Origin: Macrotrachela quadricornifera
Taxonomy: Eukaryota > Rotifera > Eurotatoria > Philodinida > Philodinidae
DNA length: 64,000 nt
Assembly: GCA_022393335.1 (NCBI GenBank)
Contig: JAJEKB010021543.1
Location: forward strand, 605,875 to 669,874
Direction of reading: 5' to 3'
Position 1 is the stretch's first letter; every line of letters begins with the position of its first letter. Position numbers and translations under genes: made by a program. Below the pieces are notes generated by a model. The model had not been told where the DNA came from. It was given only the letters and a program-made list of their open reading frames with translations, and ran no database searches. This document shows, piece after piece, positions 41,390 through 52,404 of this stretch.

Positions 41390-42183
41390 TTAGTCAATTT
41401 CAGCGTTACTATTGTCTTCATTCTCGTGAACATATATTTTGATATTGCGCGCTTTTGCTCGACCGGGATTGAGGTAGAAAGTTTTTACAACCATATCAAA
41501 ATCATTGTCGCTAACATTTGGTTTTAATATTGTGAATTTAACAGCAGTTTCTAATATTGTTTCTGACAAACTGTTTCTTAGTCTTGTTTTGATTCGTTTG
41601 AGAGCACTAAAACTGCGCTCACATTCATTAGATCCTATTGAAAGAGTTACTAAAATCTGGTAAAACTTGAATCATTCAGATATTAAATATAGTGCATTGA
41701 CCGTAATATATTTAACAGTATCTAACAGACAAAGTTCATCATCCATTTTTTCATTGTTATTATTTCGTTTGATACCATTCTTTGCACTCTCTATTATAGT
41801 ACGCACTTGTGGTAATTGGTTTTTTAGTTTTCGAAAAGATAATAGTGGTTCATCTGTTCTTTCATATATTTTCGGATCAGTTCCTACATGTTTATAATGC
41901 ATTGGAGTACAATACATCTTTAATCATCCATTTTCTAACTTTGGAAAACTGATAAATTACTTTCTCTCTGAGAGAAAATGACTGTTTCTCTTTGGAACAC
42001 TGATAAATTACTTTCTCTTGTGAAAACCGGTAAACTGCTTTCTTTCTGAAAGAAAATGGTTGTTTCTCTTTGGAAAATCAAGAGACTGCTTTCTCTTTCA
42101 TATATTTCTGATGGATCTGCTCCAATTAAAACATTGAAATACGTCAATATATATCCTGAGAAAAGTTTCAGGGAGAAAGACAA
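41390..42183 (-). pseudogene. hAT-type transposase remnant (C-terminal dimerisation region)
   Basis: On the minus strand, 41671-41390 encodes LVTLSIGSNECERSFSALKR followed by IKTRLRNSLSETILETAVKF. This is the hAT dimerisation segment seen in transposases and ZMYM1-like domesticated proteins (consensus around SxxxxERSFSxLKxIKxxLR). Upstream 41917-41675 continues the same frame (YERTDEPLLSFRKLKNQLPQ), separated by an in-frame TGA at 41672-41674. Further upstream, 42183-41935 is open but consists of degenerate 17-residue repeats (ESNLSVFQRETVIFSQR type). The catalytic N-terminal part is absent. It is a dead relic, not a gene for an active enzyme. It might mark the autonomous family that once moved the small elements nearby; that is speculation. 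Confidence 0.7.
41942..42110. repeat. Degenerate 51-bp repeat
   Basis: Units beginning GGAAAACTGATAAATTACTT recur at 41942, 41993, a shortened one at about 42021 and one at 42071. The 51-bp period is a multiple of three and stays open on the minus strand. Confidence 0.65.
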
Positions 42184-44513
42184 AGTGCAAGAAAAAATTT
42201 AGCGGGGGGATATCCCCCTTCGCCCCCCCCCTAATCGTATGGCCTGCGTTCATAGATATGATGGTAACCATCAGGGCAGACTTCTTTGCTGTCTTTTAAT
42301 TCTATTTTATAGCATTAGTGTTTCTTTAGTTTCATGTATCGAAAATGGTTCTATAAAAAATAATGACAGAAAAGTTGTTTTACGGATGTTCTTTCGCTTT
42401 TTCCCAAATTTCATAATTATCTTAAAGACAAGTTTGCATCGTAGATGTGAGAAACGGCTCTCTTTCAAGGTGATATAAATAGTTACACTATGTATACATT
42501 GAGATTGAGATTTTAAGGTCAAATTTCCCCATTTAAGATAGAATTAATTGATATGTTCTAAGAGACAATCACAGAAAAATGTAAACAACTATGCATTAAA
42601 TAAATGATTCATATTTGAAGCAATATTTACGCGCAATTATCAAACTCATCCTATGCGATTTTAATAAATTTCTGATCTGATAAATAACAATACATTCTAG
42701 ATCATGCTGAAGAAAAGCGTGCTCATGTTGTCATATGGTAGAAGGGAGAGACACCACCAGAAAATGACAAGCTATGACATCATGTAAAGAGTGTCTATGA
42801 AACGAGAGATCCCACGCTGATTTTTTATGGAGTTGTAGCCTAGGCATAGTACTTCCAACTTCTGAAAATCAGCTTCCAAACGGACCCATATCCTGAGAGA
42901 AAATCGATCTTGAAAAACCCATTTTTTTCAAAAACCGGTTTTTCAGAGAGCTTTCCTGGGCAAACCAAAAGGCCTAGAAGACTGAAATTTTTAGAGAAGA
43001 TACATCTTTTAGTAGTCTATCTATGATAAAAGTTTCAGGTTTCTATCTGATTGTAATCAAAAATTATAACGATTCAAAGGTGCTAAAAATCGGGATTTTT
43101 GGAAATCTTCAATAGGTCATAAAAACTCAACGGCTCATTAGTTTGCGATAAAAATTTTATCGTAAGTGTAACATACTAGGATATATATCTGTAGAAAATT
43201 TCAGCTCAATTGACTTAGCCATTATTGAGAAAAAACTCCATTTCTATCCCGAATTTTCAGTATAGCCATTTTTTGAGTTTTTCGTAAAATGCTTATAAAA
43301 ATTCGAGGATTCAATATTTTTTAAATCGGCTTGCGGCAAAATTCATCAAAATTTTCCCTCCATAACATATATTAAATTGGACAAAATCTAAGAACTCTTG
43401 ATTGAGCACCTTAATCGTATTTCGATCGTGGCTTACGCGAAAAGACTCATATATTGCGTGAGGAAATATATCTGAAGTTAGATTGTCGTTATTTGATTTA
43501 TGTGTAGTACTGCGCATTTTGCGGCTTCAGTGAATTTGAGGTGAAGCCTGAGATAAGGTAATCTGCGATCCGAATCGAATTTGAAGTAGTTGTGCTGGAA
43601 TTGGTTGCGTGCGGATATGGTATGTCTCAGCAGCTGTGTTTTTGATGAAATCGCTGCAAATGCATTTTGGGATGCGAGAAGTTTTGTTTGTTTTATACGG
43701 ATGCGTTCTTCACTCGTGGTGTACTGTGGGATGAGCACGTTGGTTTTTGAAATATGATGTTTGAACTCTATGAAAGGTGTAGTAGTTGAAGTTTTTGTTT
43801 GAATTGTTTTGGTGTTGTTGTAGGGAAGTGTTTTGATGAACGGTTGCCAGATTAATATGTTAATAACTTTAAAATCTTGTAGGGTTATATTAATCGGTAT
43901 TAGAAGACGTCGTTATGGAATCGACATGCTGTGTTAGATGTATGATTATGTCGTTTGAATCAATGTATAGATGGTATCATCATCTTCGCTATAATGCATG
44001 ATAATGCGAAACAGAATGTGATGAGCTAGAACAGGATTCATGAATTGGATTATGTTTGGATCTGGAACTCCTGTGTTTATAGTTGTCAGTAGTTGACAAA
44101 GGTAGGTATTCTAATTTGCCGGAGAATAATTCATGGTCTTAGTAGGGATTGGACATAAGTAAGAGGTGTTGAAGTATCATTTATAACATCTAAGTTTATA
44201 GGATGATTTTCGGAGTGTGGCGAAAGAAAAGTATTATCTGTTATTTCCACACTAGACTCAGATTTTGATAAAAGATGTGGACCTTCCCTTTCACGTTTTG
44301 CTTTTTAATGGAATTGTTACAGTACTCATTGTACATGTGGTAAGTCGTTTCTTTTCTCAGTTTTGTTATGAGACAGCAATTAAACAAAATTACTAACGCC
44401 CTTTAAATGTTTTAACGTCCTCTCGATTTTCAACTTGAGTTTCATTATCGTGATTGATTTGTTCTTTGTATTAGATCCTTATGAGTAATGTCTGAGTGTA
44501 TAGATCATAGATG
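42184..44513. other. Gene-free stretch with GC-rich patch
   Basis: A strongly G/C-biased patch (42199-42232) contains the palindrome GGGGGATATCCCCC followed by nine C. From about 42780 to 43480 the sequence is less AT-rich and has a palindrome CGATAAAAATTTTATCG near 43147; parts resemble 29440-29500. An 18-bp word, GTAGTACTGCGCATTTTG at about 43503, recurs near 53311. No coding gene is seen. Confidence 0.45.
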
Positions 44514-44521
44514 TCTATGAC

Positions 44522-44682
44522 CAAGGGGAAAAAGCGCTACTTTCATACTTCCAATACTTCCTCATACTTCCAATACTTCCTCATACTTCCAATACTTCCT
44601 CATACTTCCTTCATACTTCCCTGTACTTCCCTTGTACTTCAAAAACTTCGAAAATAGATGAAGTATCGCTTTTTCCTCCTTG
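44522..44682. mobile_element. CAAGGGG element, GAAGTA type, copy 1
   Basis: A 161-bp block with inverted ends CAAGGGGAAAAAGCGCTACT and (reversed) CAAGGAGGAAAAAGCGATAC. Flanks are TCTATGAC (44514-44521) and TCTATGGT (44683-44690), matching at 6 of 8. The body is (ATACTTCC)n and variants. Ends plus an ~8-bp duplication suit a hAT-like miniature element. Confidence 0.75.
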
Positions 44683-44749
44683 TCTATGGTACAGGCAAAA
44701 AACATAGTAGGGATTATCAAGCTAACTCACATTTAGAAGAATTAGCTCT

Positions 44750-45179
44750 CAAGGGAGAGAAAGCAGACTTCTGTACTTCTGAAGTACAGTAGTACAGAGA
44801 ATTCCAGGGAAGTACAGAGAAGTACCACGAAATACGAAAGAAGTACCAAGAAGTACATCGAAGTATGCCATTTTCCCTTTGACTTATACTTACAAACAGA
44901 ACAAAAGTGTTCTGTTTTTAAAAAATATCAAAAATTCTGTTCCCAAAATTAGAACAAGAATGTTCTGTTTTCGAGAACACATATTTTAGTGCCTTCCAAT
45001 AACAGAACAAAAATGTTCTGTTTTGAGAACAGAAGTATGGAGAAGTACAAAGAAGTACGAAGAATTACAGGGAAGTACGGAGAAGTACAGGAAAGTACAA
45101 GAAGTACAGAGAGTGACAGCGAAGCATAGAGAAGTACAGAGACGCACAAGAAGTAAAAAAATCTGCTTTTTCCCCCTTC
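44750..45179. mobile_element. CAAGGG element, GAAGTAC type, copy 2
   Basis: 430 bp. The left end CAAGGGAGAGAAAGCAGACT pairs with the right end TCTGCTTTTTCCCCCTTC. Flanks TTAGCTCT (44742-44749) and TCAGCTCC (45180-45187) match at 6 of 8. The body has GAAGTACAGAGAAGTAC-type arrays at both sides. In the centre are several copies of the palindrome CAGAACAAAAATGTTCTG (near 44897, 44950 and 45003). Confidence 0.75.
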
Positions 45180-45187
45180 TCAGCTCC

Positions 45188-45860
45188 TCTCATGAAATTT
45201 TACTTCCTTTCGAAATACTTTAACTATTCAGATTAAGTTCTACGTATTCTGCTACTTCTTTTCAATTCCTGTCAGATCCTTAAGTTTTTCGACTTCTTTG
45301 CCAAATAATTACGGAGCAGTCAACAATCAAACCATATCTCTTATTTTCGATATCTGTAAGCGTATCATTAATAACGCCCTCACAACTTCCCAACAATATT
45401 AAAACCTTCATCTCTGATCATCTATTAATTTTGTCACAGATCCAGATTACGTAGCAGATAAACACAAAATATTTATCGCCTTTATTTTAGCGCTAGATCT
45501 CGTCATTTCACAAATTGCATTGAATCGACTAAACACACCGTAATTTACTTATAATTCCAAGTGATAACAAAACAAATTTTTCCCGAGCTTCCTCCTGAAT
45601 CTTACAGCAGGAGGTTGCCATCACTCTGCACACCCAACGTACGAGTATTTTGATGTAGACTCCTCTACATCCTTCGCCTACACGCCCATCAGCCTCCAGT
45701 GCGTTGGAATATTCTCATCAAACTACTTATTGCAAGTATCACCAACTTCTGCTTTTAATAAATAGGCCTTTCCAGCTTCCACGTCCCAAGATACTGCCTT
45801 TTCCGAAAACAATCATATGAAACACCTTCACGCATTTTAATTGAACATCATACTGAACGA
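45188..45860. other. Intergenic, no gene seen
   Basis: Moderately AT-rich, with no frame, RNA or element recognised. Confidence 0.45.
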
Positions 45861-46440
45861 ACAATGTTATCGTCACATAAACAAGTTTGTCATTCGCCAC
45901 TTTTGCTCACATCAAAACAAAGGTTAGCATTCGCTCACCTCATTCCACATGACATCACAAAGGAACATTCCTTAGGAAACTTCTCTTCACCTCTTTTGNN
46001 NNNNNNNNTTCTCACTTCGAAGCATAGGTTACCACTCGCTCACCTCATTCCACATCACATCACAAACGAACGTTTCTTACGATACTTCTCTTCACCGCTT
46101 TTGCTCGCTTCGAAGAATGGGTTACCACTCGCTCACCTCATTCCACATCACGTCACAATGGAGCATTCCTGATAAAACTTCTCTTCATCTCTTTTGCTCG
46201 CTTCGAAGCAAAAGTTACCACTCGCTCACCTCATTCCACATCAGATCACAAAGGAACATTCCTGATAAAACTTCTCTTCACTTGTTTTGCTCACTTCGAA
46301 GCATAGATTGCCACTCGCTCACCTCATTCCACATGACATCACAAACGAACATTCCTTAGAAAACTTCTCTTCACTTCTTTTGCTCACTTTGAAGCAAAAG
46401 TTGCCACTCGTTCACCTCATGGCATACTACACCTCAAAGA
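45860..46440. repeat. 93-bp tandem repeat containing an assembly gap
   Basis: The word CCACTCGCTCACCTCATTCC recurs with starts near 46031, 46124, 46217, 46310 and 46403, an exact 93-bp period, plus a copy near 45926. The next interval before the gap is 105 bp and contains the ten N. Since 93 is divisible by three the array stays open in one frame (PLAHLIPHHIT per unit), but nothing suggests it is a gene. Confidence 0.85.
45999..46008. other. Assembly gap (10 N)
   Basis: Ten N inside the 93-bp tandem array. The true number of repeat units is therefore unknown. Confidence 0.99.
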
Positions 46441-49400
46441 AAAGTAACAACACTCTTTTCCAAAGTGCATTTATTAACGAGACTACCTTCAAAAACGATT
46501 TTTTGCAATAGCCACACAGTTATATGTTTTGTGATGAATGAATAATTGTAAACATAAACATGGTCATTTATTATTCTTAACCTGTGACAAATATTGAAAG
46601 ATGTTTAGTTAATTCATAAGCTTATGCCAAGTGTATAGTAATAACGACAGTGATGTTTACTTATTTCATCTATCTTGTATCAAAGCAAGTGTATAAAGCA
46701 TATCGCACCTATTATAACATGATCAATGAATATTTTTAAGGCTTGAAGAGATCACCATGATTCCATTCACTTATGTTTTCAGTGCAATCTAGGGCTAGAG
46801 TAAAAGCTAGAGGATTTATTTATTGATTGAGAGTTTATAATAGATAAATAATCGTCAAATTGAAAGTTCTATTTAGCCATTTCAGACCATCTGAAGAAAA
46901 CATGATGTTTTAGCAAATTGGACAAGATGACACACCAAATGAATGATTTACATCACAGTTTTGTTCATCTATCATGTACATTTCAGAAGGAAAGTTATAC
47001 GTTACGGATGTTGATGAATGATTGTAAGGGTAGTGAATCAGTATCATTGTAAATTTGTTCATTTATTTTTATCCAATTCGAATTAAAATATCTAAGTTAA
47101 ATTTGTGTCACAATGATCTCATGATATGCTACCATTCATACGCCAAAGGGATGGTTCAGTTATGATAGCACATTGTGCAAATGAATGTGGTTAATCAATG
47201 TGATCGTAGAAGATGACAAAATTCATGGACGAACATAACGATGGTAATAATCCTATTCATCTATTTTGTTCATCGGTATTACATGAAAGCACAAAGACTG
47301 TTTTACTGATCGAAAATTGCAGAAAAATTGAATCATTCTGATCACTGTCTTTCCAACCTTTCTATTCAAGTATTTTGCATTGATCAAGTCAAAAAATTGG
47401 AAGACACGCATTTCTGAGAGATGACACGACAAATGACCAGGAATAATTCTTGTGATAACTCTGTTCATCTATTTCACTTCCTTTGCACCTATGTTTGTAG
47501 CTAATCAGGTAAAGAAAGTTTATATGAGAAGAAAATCATTCTTATTTTGTATGTCAAATTTACCTATTTTACTTACTACAATACAAAGTTCTCCACTGTT
47601 GAAAGTATCTAATGATTATATCACAAGTGAATCGCCAGTATCCATTTCCAAGTTTCTAAATGGTTTTGTTCATTTATTTTCGGAACATGCAACGGAAGAT
47701 TGAAGAAAAATAAACTTGTTGAGAATGATCAACCAAATAAATAATCATTATCACCAGTAGGTCCGGTGAATATATTTTTTATCATTAAAACAAATGTTTC
47801 ACTTTAATAAGTCATTCATATTTACATGGCAAATGATTGATTTGAAAAATACCAACAATTATATTCATATATCTCATTCACTCTGAAGGGAGGGTATATG
47901 TTTGCTGAGAATTGAAAAGTCGACATTAAATGAATTAATCCAATCAGTGTTCTGTTTGCATATGTTGTTTTCACATCAAAGTTATGACTTGCAGATCATC
48001 TGTTAGTCTCAGATCATACGAAAAATGAATGATTATAACGACAATTGCCACACTTGGCACAAGCGCCAAATTTGAAATTCTTGTGCACTGAGAAGGAATC
48101 GTTTAGGTTGAAATGTTGTTTGAAACTTTGTAGCAATCGAACAATTTTTAGGACAATTTCATACGCTTATCTTGTCATTGCGAAACAGATTAGGAAGCTT
48201 TTAAATAGATTATAACTGACATAGGCAATGAATAATTAGAACGACCTTTAAAATCTTTTTCACTAATTCTTTTCCCTAGAAGTAAAGTTTTGTTCTAGTC
48301 AACTGTCAAGAAATCATAGAATATATGAATGATGATAACAAAAGTTCTGTTCATGTACTTTTCTTTATTTCAAATAAATCCCAGAGAATACTTTGCTAAC
48401 TAATGATCTCATGAGAAATGAATGAGCACGAGAGAGTTGCTTGTATGTGCCAGGTGCAGCGAATTGTAAAACCTCTAAAAATAAAAGCTGTATGTATTCA
48501 AAGTAATGTCAAAACAAACTTGAAAGTTTCATCACCGTGAAATATGATTGGATAACGCTTATTGAAAGGTATAGAAAGAAAAGTGAATATCCTCAAGTTT
48601 GTTGTACTGAACTACATATATCAAACTTAGATTTTGCCTGCAGATATAAAACATTTTACATTCGAAAAAATCAGAATTAGAAAAACTTCACTTCAGGTTA
48701 TTAGGATATAATCCTACGACCTTCATATTTTCACACATAAAATCACAATATTATTTTTATGCCTTCTGTATTGTGTTCATCGTACAGTATCATCATTATT
48801 ACTGACTTACTTCAATCCGATCCATAACATATAGATATATATATATATAGGCGAATGACTCAACTGTATAAGTATTAGATAAAGATTATAATGATACGAT
48901 ATTCATATTCGTTGGAAAACAGATAATAAAAATTGTATAAGAATTAAGAAAAGGTCGCACAAGTTTGGCAATTTCCCTGTAAGTGTCGCTCACTATACTG
49001 AATTCTCTCAGAGAAAAAAATGTAGTAACCTCGATACACTTGTCAAGGCCTTAGGGAAATGATTCTAATGCGAAAATAAAATGTTTATATCATATGGCAC
49101 AGTTAGAAAAGCATTGATGAAACTTCAAAAATTTGATTGAAGTGTCGGTTTTCCCACTGAAAATGTTGTCTATTTAATGTTTGTCATTCTGCCACTGCGT
49201 GTAATTTTTCATTATTATGATGCACAGTATATCATACTTGCTCATCTTTTGAATTCATGAGTATGCAATAATTGAACTGAAGAAAAGTTGATTTTGTTAG
49301 CAGTAAATCTGTCAAGTTTCCAAGCTACACCATTTTGTAAAAATACGACCTATTTCAAATTTAAGGTTGAACACTGATTTTCAAGAATTGAATTTTTGTC

Positions 49401-49478
49401 TTATTGCGAATAAAACTCTTATTCCTTGCTTCCATGCTGTTTTAACTACAATAAACATTCTTTAAAGTCTCAATTAGC
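46441..49478. other. Gene-free, weakly periodic stretch
   Basis: 3 kb without a gene. Motifs of the form AAATGAATGATT followed by TTGTTCATCTATTT recur. The second motif sits near 47054, 47253, 47461, 47667 and 47866, about 205 bp apart, which suggests a highly diverged satellite. Similarity between units is low. Confidence 0.35.
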
Positions 49479-49852
49479 CGAGGGGAAAACATCTGACTCC
49501 AGTTCTTTGGAGTCAAGTAGAGTCAGTTGAAGTCAAATGACTTGCACGGCGTCATGCAGAGTCACGTAGAAACACGCAGAATCGCATGGAGTCATGTGGA
49601 GTTCCAAATTCTGCTGCTCTCTTAATTAATTTCTATAATAATACAAGTGTTCATTGTTGGAAAACAACTCCCAAAAACAGAACACTTTTGTTCTGTCATG
49701 GGAAATAATTCCCAAAAACAGAACAAAAATGTTCTGTTATGGGAATTATTTCTCAAAACAGAACCAAATTGTTCTGTTATGGGAAATAAGTCCAAGAGTG
49801 AAACTGCAGATTTCAGTCAAGTGGAGTCATGGAGTTAGATGGTTTCCCCTTG
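49479..49852. mobile_element. CGAGGGG element, GAGTCA type, copy 3
   Basis: 374 bp. The left end CGAGGGGAAAACATCTGACT and the right end (reversed: CAAGGGGAAACCATCTAACT) are inverted. Flanks CAATTAGC (49471-49478) and CAATTAAC (49853-49860) match at 7 of 8, a convincing target duplication. The body has GAGTCA/AGTCAC word arrays. In the centre are three ~48-bp units carrying palindromes of the form CAGAACAAAAATGTTCTG, shared with copy 2. Confidence 0.8.
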
Positions 49853-50159
49853 CAATTAACACCATTCAAGCTTTCATTGAGATTAACTTTATTTCTGAAA
49901 AAATATCACCTCTGTAGAACTTTCAGAATAAAACATCCTATTTTCGTTAAATAACAAAGCTTAATAGTGGAGAACACAAAGCGACTTGGATAGATGGTTC
50001 ATGAGTATTGAAGACTCTTTTAACTTCAAAATAAGACAATATCGAAAGCGAAAGATTGCGGAGCCGATATAACTTTTGATGTGCTACAATTTTCGATGCT
50101 GACAGTGAATAGTTGTTTTTATGAAATTCTCAAGTTTATCGAGATTTCCAGAAAATATA

Positions 50160-51134
50160 CTTAGGGCATACCAAAAGTAGTGGCAGCGGCACTTTTTTGC
50201 TTACAGAAAGCTCAAAATGATTTTCTTCTTATAGAAGAAGATAGAGCGTCTTTTACTCTATTTTTCTATGGTATTTGATCATTATTCATCTAATATCATA
50301 ATAATGGAATGTTGATAAAAACCATTTTTGTTGACACCTAGCTGGTTATTTTAGATTGTAATGGATAAATCACTTTTGAATTTCATTGCATCATTTTGTC
50401 GTTAATTAACAAGCTGTTTTGAAAAGATTAAGGTATATTAGAAGATGCAGCGTGAAAAGCTCTACAATTTATAAAGGACTAATTATTTTATAGTAGCATG
50501 TTTTTGTTTTCAAAATGAGCAACACTTTGAGCGACTATATTTCGACGTTACAAAAACAGGATCTTTGTTTATTAAAAGCTGTATTCGTTATTGCCTATGT
50601 CACCTTTTATGACTGTTCTTCGTAAATTGTACAGCTTTTCACGCTGCATGTTCTATTGTATTTTGGTTTTCTAATAAAAATATCAAATAATAAGAAGATG
50701 ACATCGGAAAAACGAATACGGCTTTTACCAAAGAAAAGATTCTGTTTTCGCAACGTCGAAATTTGGTCGTTCAGAGTTTCGCTCATTTTGAAAACAAAAA
50801 CGTGCAACTATACAACAAGTAAGCCTTTATAAATTGTAGAGCTTTTCGCGCTGCTTCTTACGGTATATTTTGTTTTTTATTAATACGTAGTATTAAACGA
50901 CGATAAAATGGGATACAAAATGCTCCGCAAGTTATGATCTGAAGCAACCAACTAGGTGTCAACAAAAATACTTTTTATCAAAATTCCATTATTATGATAT
51001 TAGATGCATAGTGATCAAATAGCGTAGAAATATAGAGTGAAAGATACTCTATCTTTTTCTAAAAGAAGAAAATCATTTTGAGCTTTCTGTAAGCAAAAAA
51101 AGTGCCGCTGTCACTACTTTTGGTATGTCCTAAG
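50160..51134. mobile_element. 975-bp palindromic (foldback) element with TA flanks
   Basis: The left end CTTAGGGCATACCAAAAGTA and the right end TACTTTTGGTATGTCCTAAG are inverted and flanked by TA on both sides. The two halves are complementary along nearly the whole length, for example AGTGGCAGCGGCAC with GTGCCGCTGTCAC, TGTTGACACCTAG with CTAGGTGTCAACA, and GCAGCGTGAAAAGCTCTACA with TGTAGAGCTTTTCGCGCTGC. An extra copy of the last word sits near the centre (50632-50650). No coding capacity. TA duplication suggests Tc1/mariner-type mobilisation. Confidence 0.85.
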
Positions 51135-51447
51135 TATATATATTAAGATGAAACTTCACACAAAGTCATCGACTTGTTGTAGGTACTTGAACAAGTATCT
51201 ACAGCTCAAATAAACTGGCATGAATGAGACCTGGTGCTGTAGAGTTCATTTGTACAGATGAGTAGCACAATAGAATGAGAATCTGAGGTATCCTTGATAG
51301 ATAAGTTGTACGATACTGGATCAGCAACAATTTCATGATTTAAACTTACCAAAGTTGATGGAACTGATGTGTTACTAGTGCCGCAAAGGACACCTGTTGA
51401 ACTTATAGTTTTTCAAATAGTCGGACGAATATAAAACTTGAATAAGT
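51135..51447. other. Intergenic, ART 3' side
   Basis: No feature recognised. Holds the 3' UTR of the minus-strand ART gene. Confidence 0.4.
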
Positions 51448-52404
51448 CTACGAATCTGACATGATTTTATTAGAATTTCTCTTTATTTCTGGTTGAGAAA
51501 CTCTTGTCTCACTTTCTCCTATTAATAATACACACTGACCTGGAGGTTTAATTTGAAAAGTTTGTTTATTTGGCACGATCGGTTTTTGAACTGCTTGTGG
51601 TATAGCTTTGATTTCCTTAGTTTCTACTACCGATACAATTCCAGATTTTTTCTTGGATAGAACCACTGCCGTTGGTACGGAAACTGGCTCAAGAAGAGGA
51701 TACGGTGGATTTGTTTCCTCCAGTTGAATGATATGAAGTCCATTACCAGAGTCGAGAGAGGACTTGACGATGAATTGCCTGGCGGGTAATAGGAGAATTT
51801 CATCTTCTTGCTGTATAAATGAATGATTTTTAATATCTTTACCAGTGCGGCAATCTATTTGAAATAGAGTTCTGGTTCCTGTTTTACCAAAAAAATTTTC
51901 ACACTCGAGTACTTCGACAGACGACGTGCACGATGAAAATCCCCACCAAATGAAGCTTTTACCTCTCGGGTATTCCGCTCTTAAGTCTTCTCTGATTCCT
52001 CGAACAACAAATCGACGTTCAGATGGAAGACGAGCCAATGCTGTCAACACAAGTCGTAAATATGAAAACCAAGGAATTAGTTTTTGTCTTTGTTCCGAGC
52101 GTAAAGTTTTGTTCAGAATAACATACAGAGAATGTTCACGTGGCATAGATTCGTACGTATAAAGCATGATCGAAGCAGATTCATCACTTGTTAGACCATC
52201 TTCTGGTTCATTACAGTTTTGCTTGACTATGTATACATTGCGTTCGATTTTTGGTACAATGTCAACAAGAGGTTTTACTGCCTCTTCGAGCGATACAACT
52301 GGCATATTCTCATAACCCTCAATTGGTGCCAGCATTCGTTTTGGTAGTATACCAAAATCCGCTAAGCGAAGAGCAGACGGTTTTTCAACTTTGCTATAAG
52401 CCAT
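51448..52404 (-). CDS. Mono-ADP-ribosyltransferase (ART) domain protein
   Basis: A single 318-aa open frame on the minus strand. The fold's three signature regions are in order: R in RRFVVRGIREDL (beta-1), S-S in WWGFSSCTSSVEVLE (STS-like motif), and E-x-E in IQQEDEILLLPARQF (ARTT loop and catalytic Glu). Between the last two is the usual LFQIDCRTGKDIKNHSF. This is the R-S-E type that transfers ADP-ribose from NAD+ to arginine on proteins. There is no signal peptide, so a cytosolic role is likely. The N-terminal 90 residues and C-terminal 90 residues are not recognised. An acceptor-like TTTTCCTTTTCAG touches the ATG, so a 5' exon may exist upstream. It is less AT-rich than the housekeeping genes here. 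Confidence 0.8.
   Translation of the reverse strand: MAYSKVEKPSALRLADFGILPKRMLAPIEGYENMPVVSLEEAVKPLVDIVPKIERNVYIVKQNCNEPEDGLTSDESASIMLYTYESMPREHSLYVILNKTLRSEQRQKLIPWFSYLRLVLTALARLPSERRFVVRGIREDLRAEYPRGKSFIWWGFSSCTSSVEVLECENFFGKTGTRTLFQIDCRTGKDIKNHSFIQQEDEILLLPARQFIVKSSLDSGNGLHIIQLEETNPPYPLLEPVSVPTAVVLSKKKSGIVSVVETKEIKAIPQAVQKPIVPNKQTFQIKPPGQCVLLIGESETRVSQPEIKRNSNKIMSDS

Noticed and set aside
44949..45223. Open frames inside the GAAGTAC arrays
   Set aside because: Stop-poor only because of the repeated words; the region is a mobile element.
46117..46511. Open frames within and after the 93-bp array
   Set aside because: Explained by a period divisible by three; no start context, domain or splice support.
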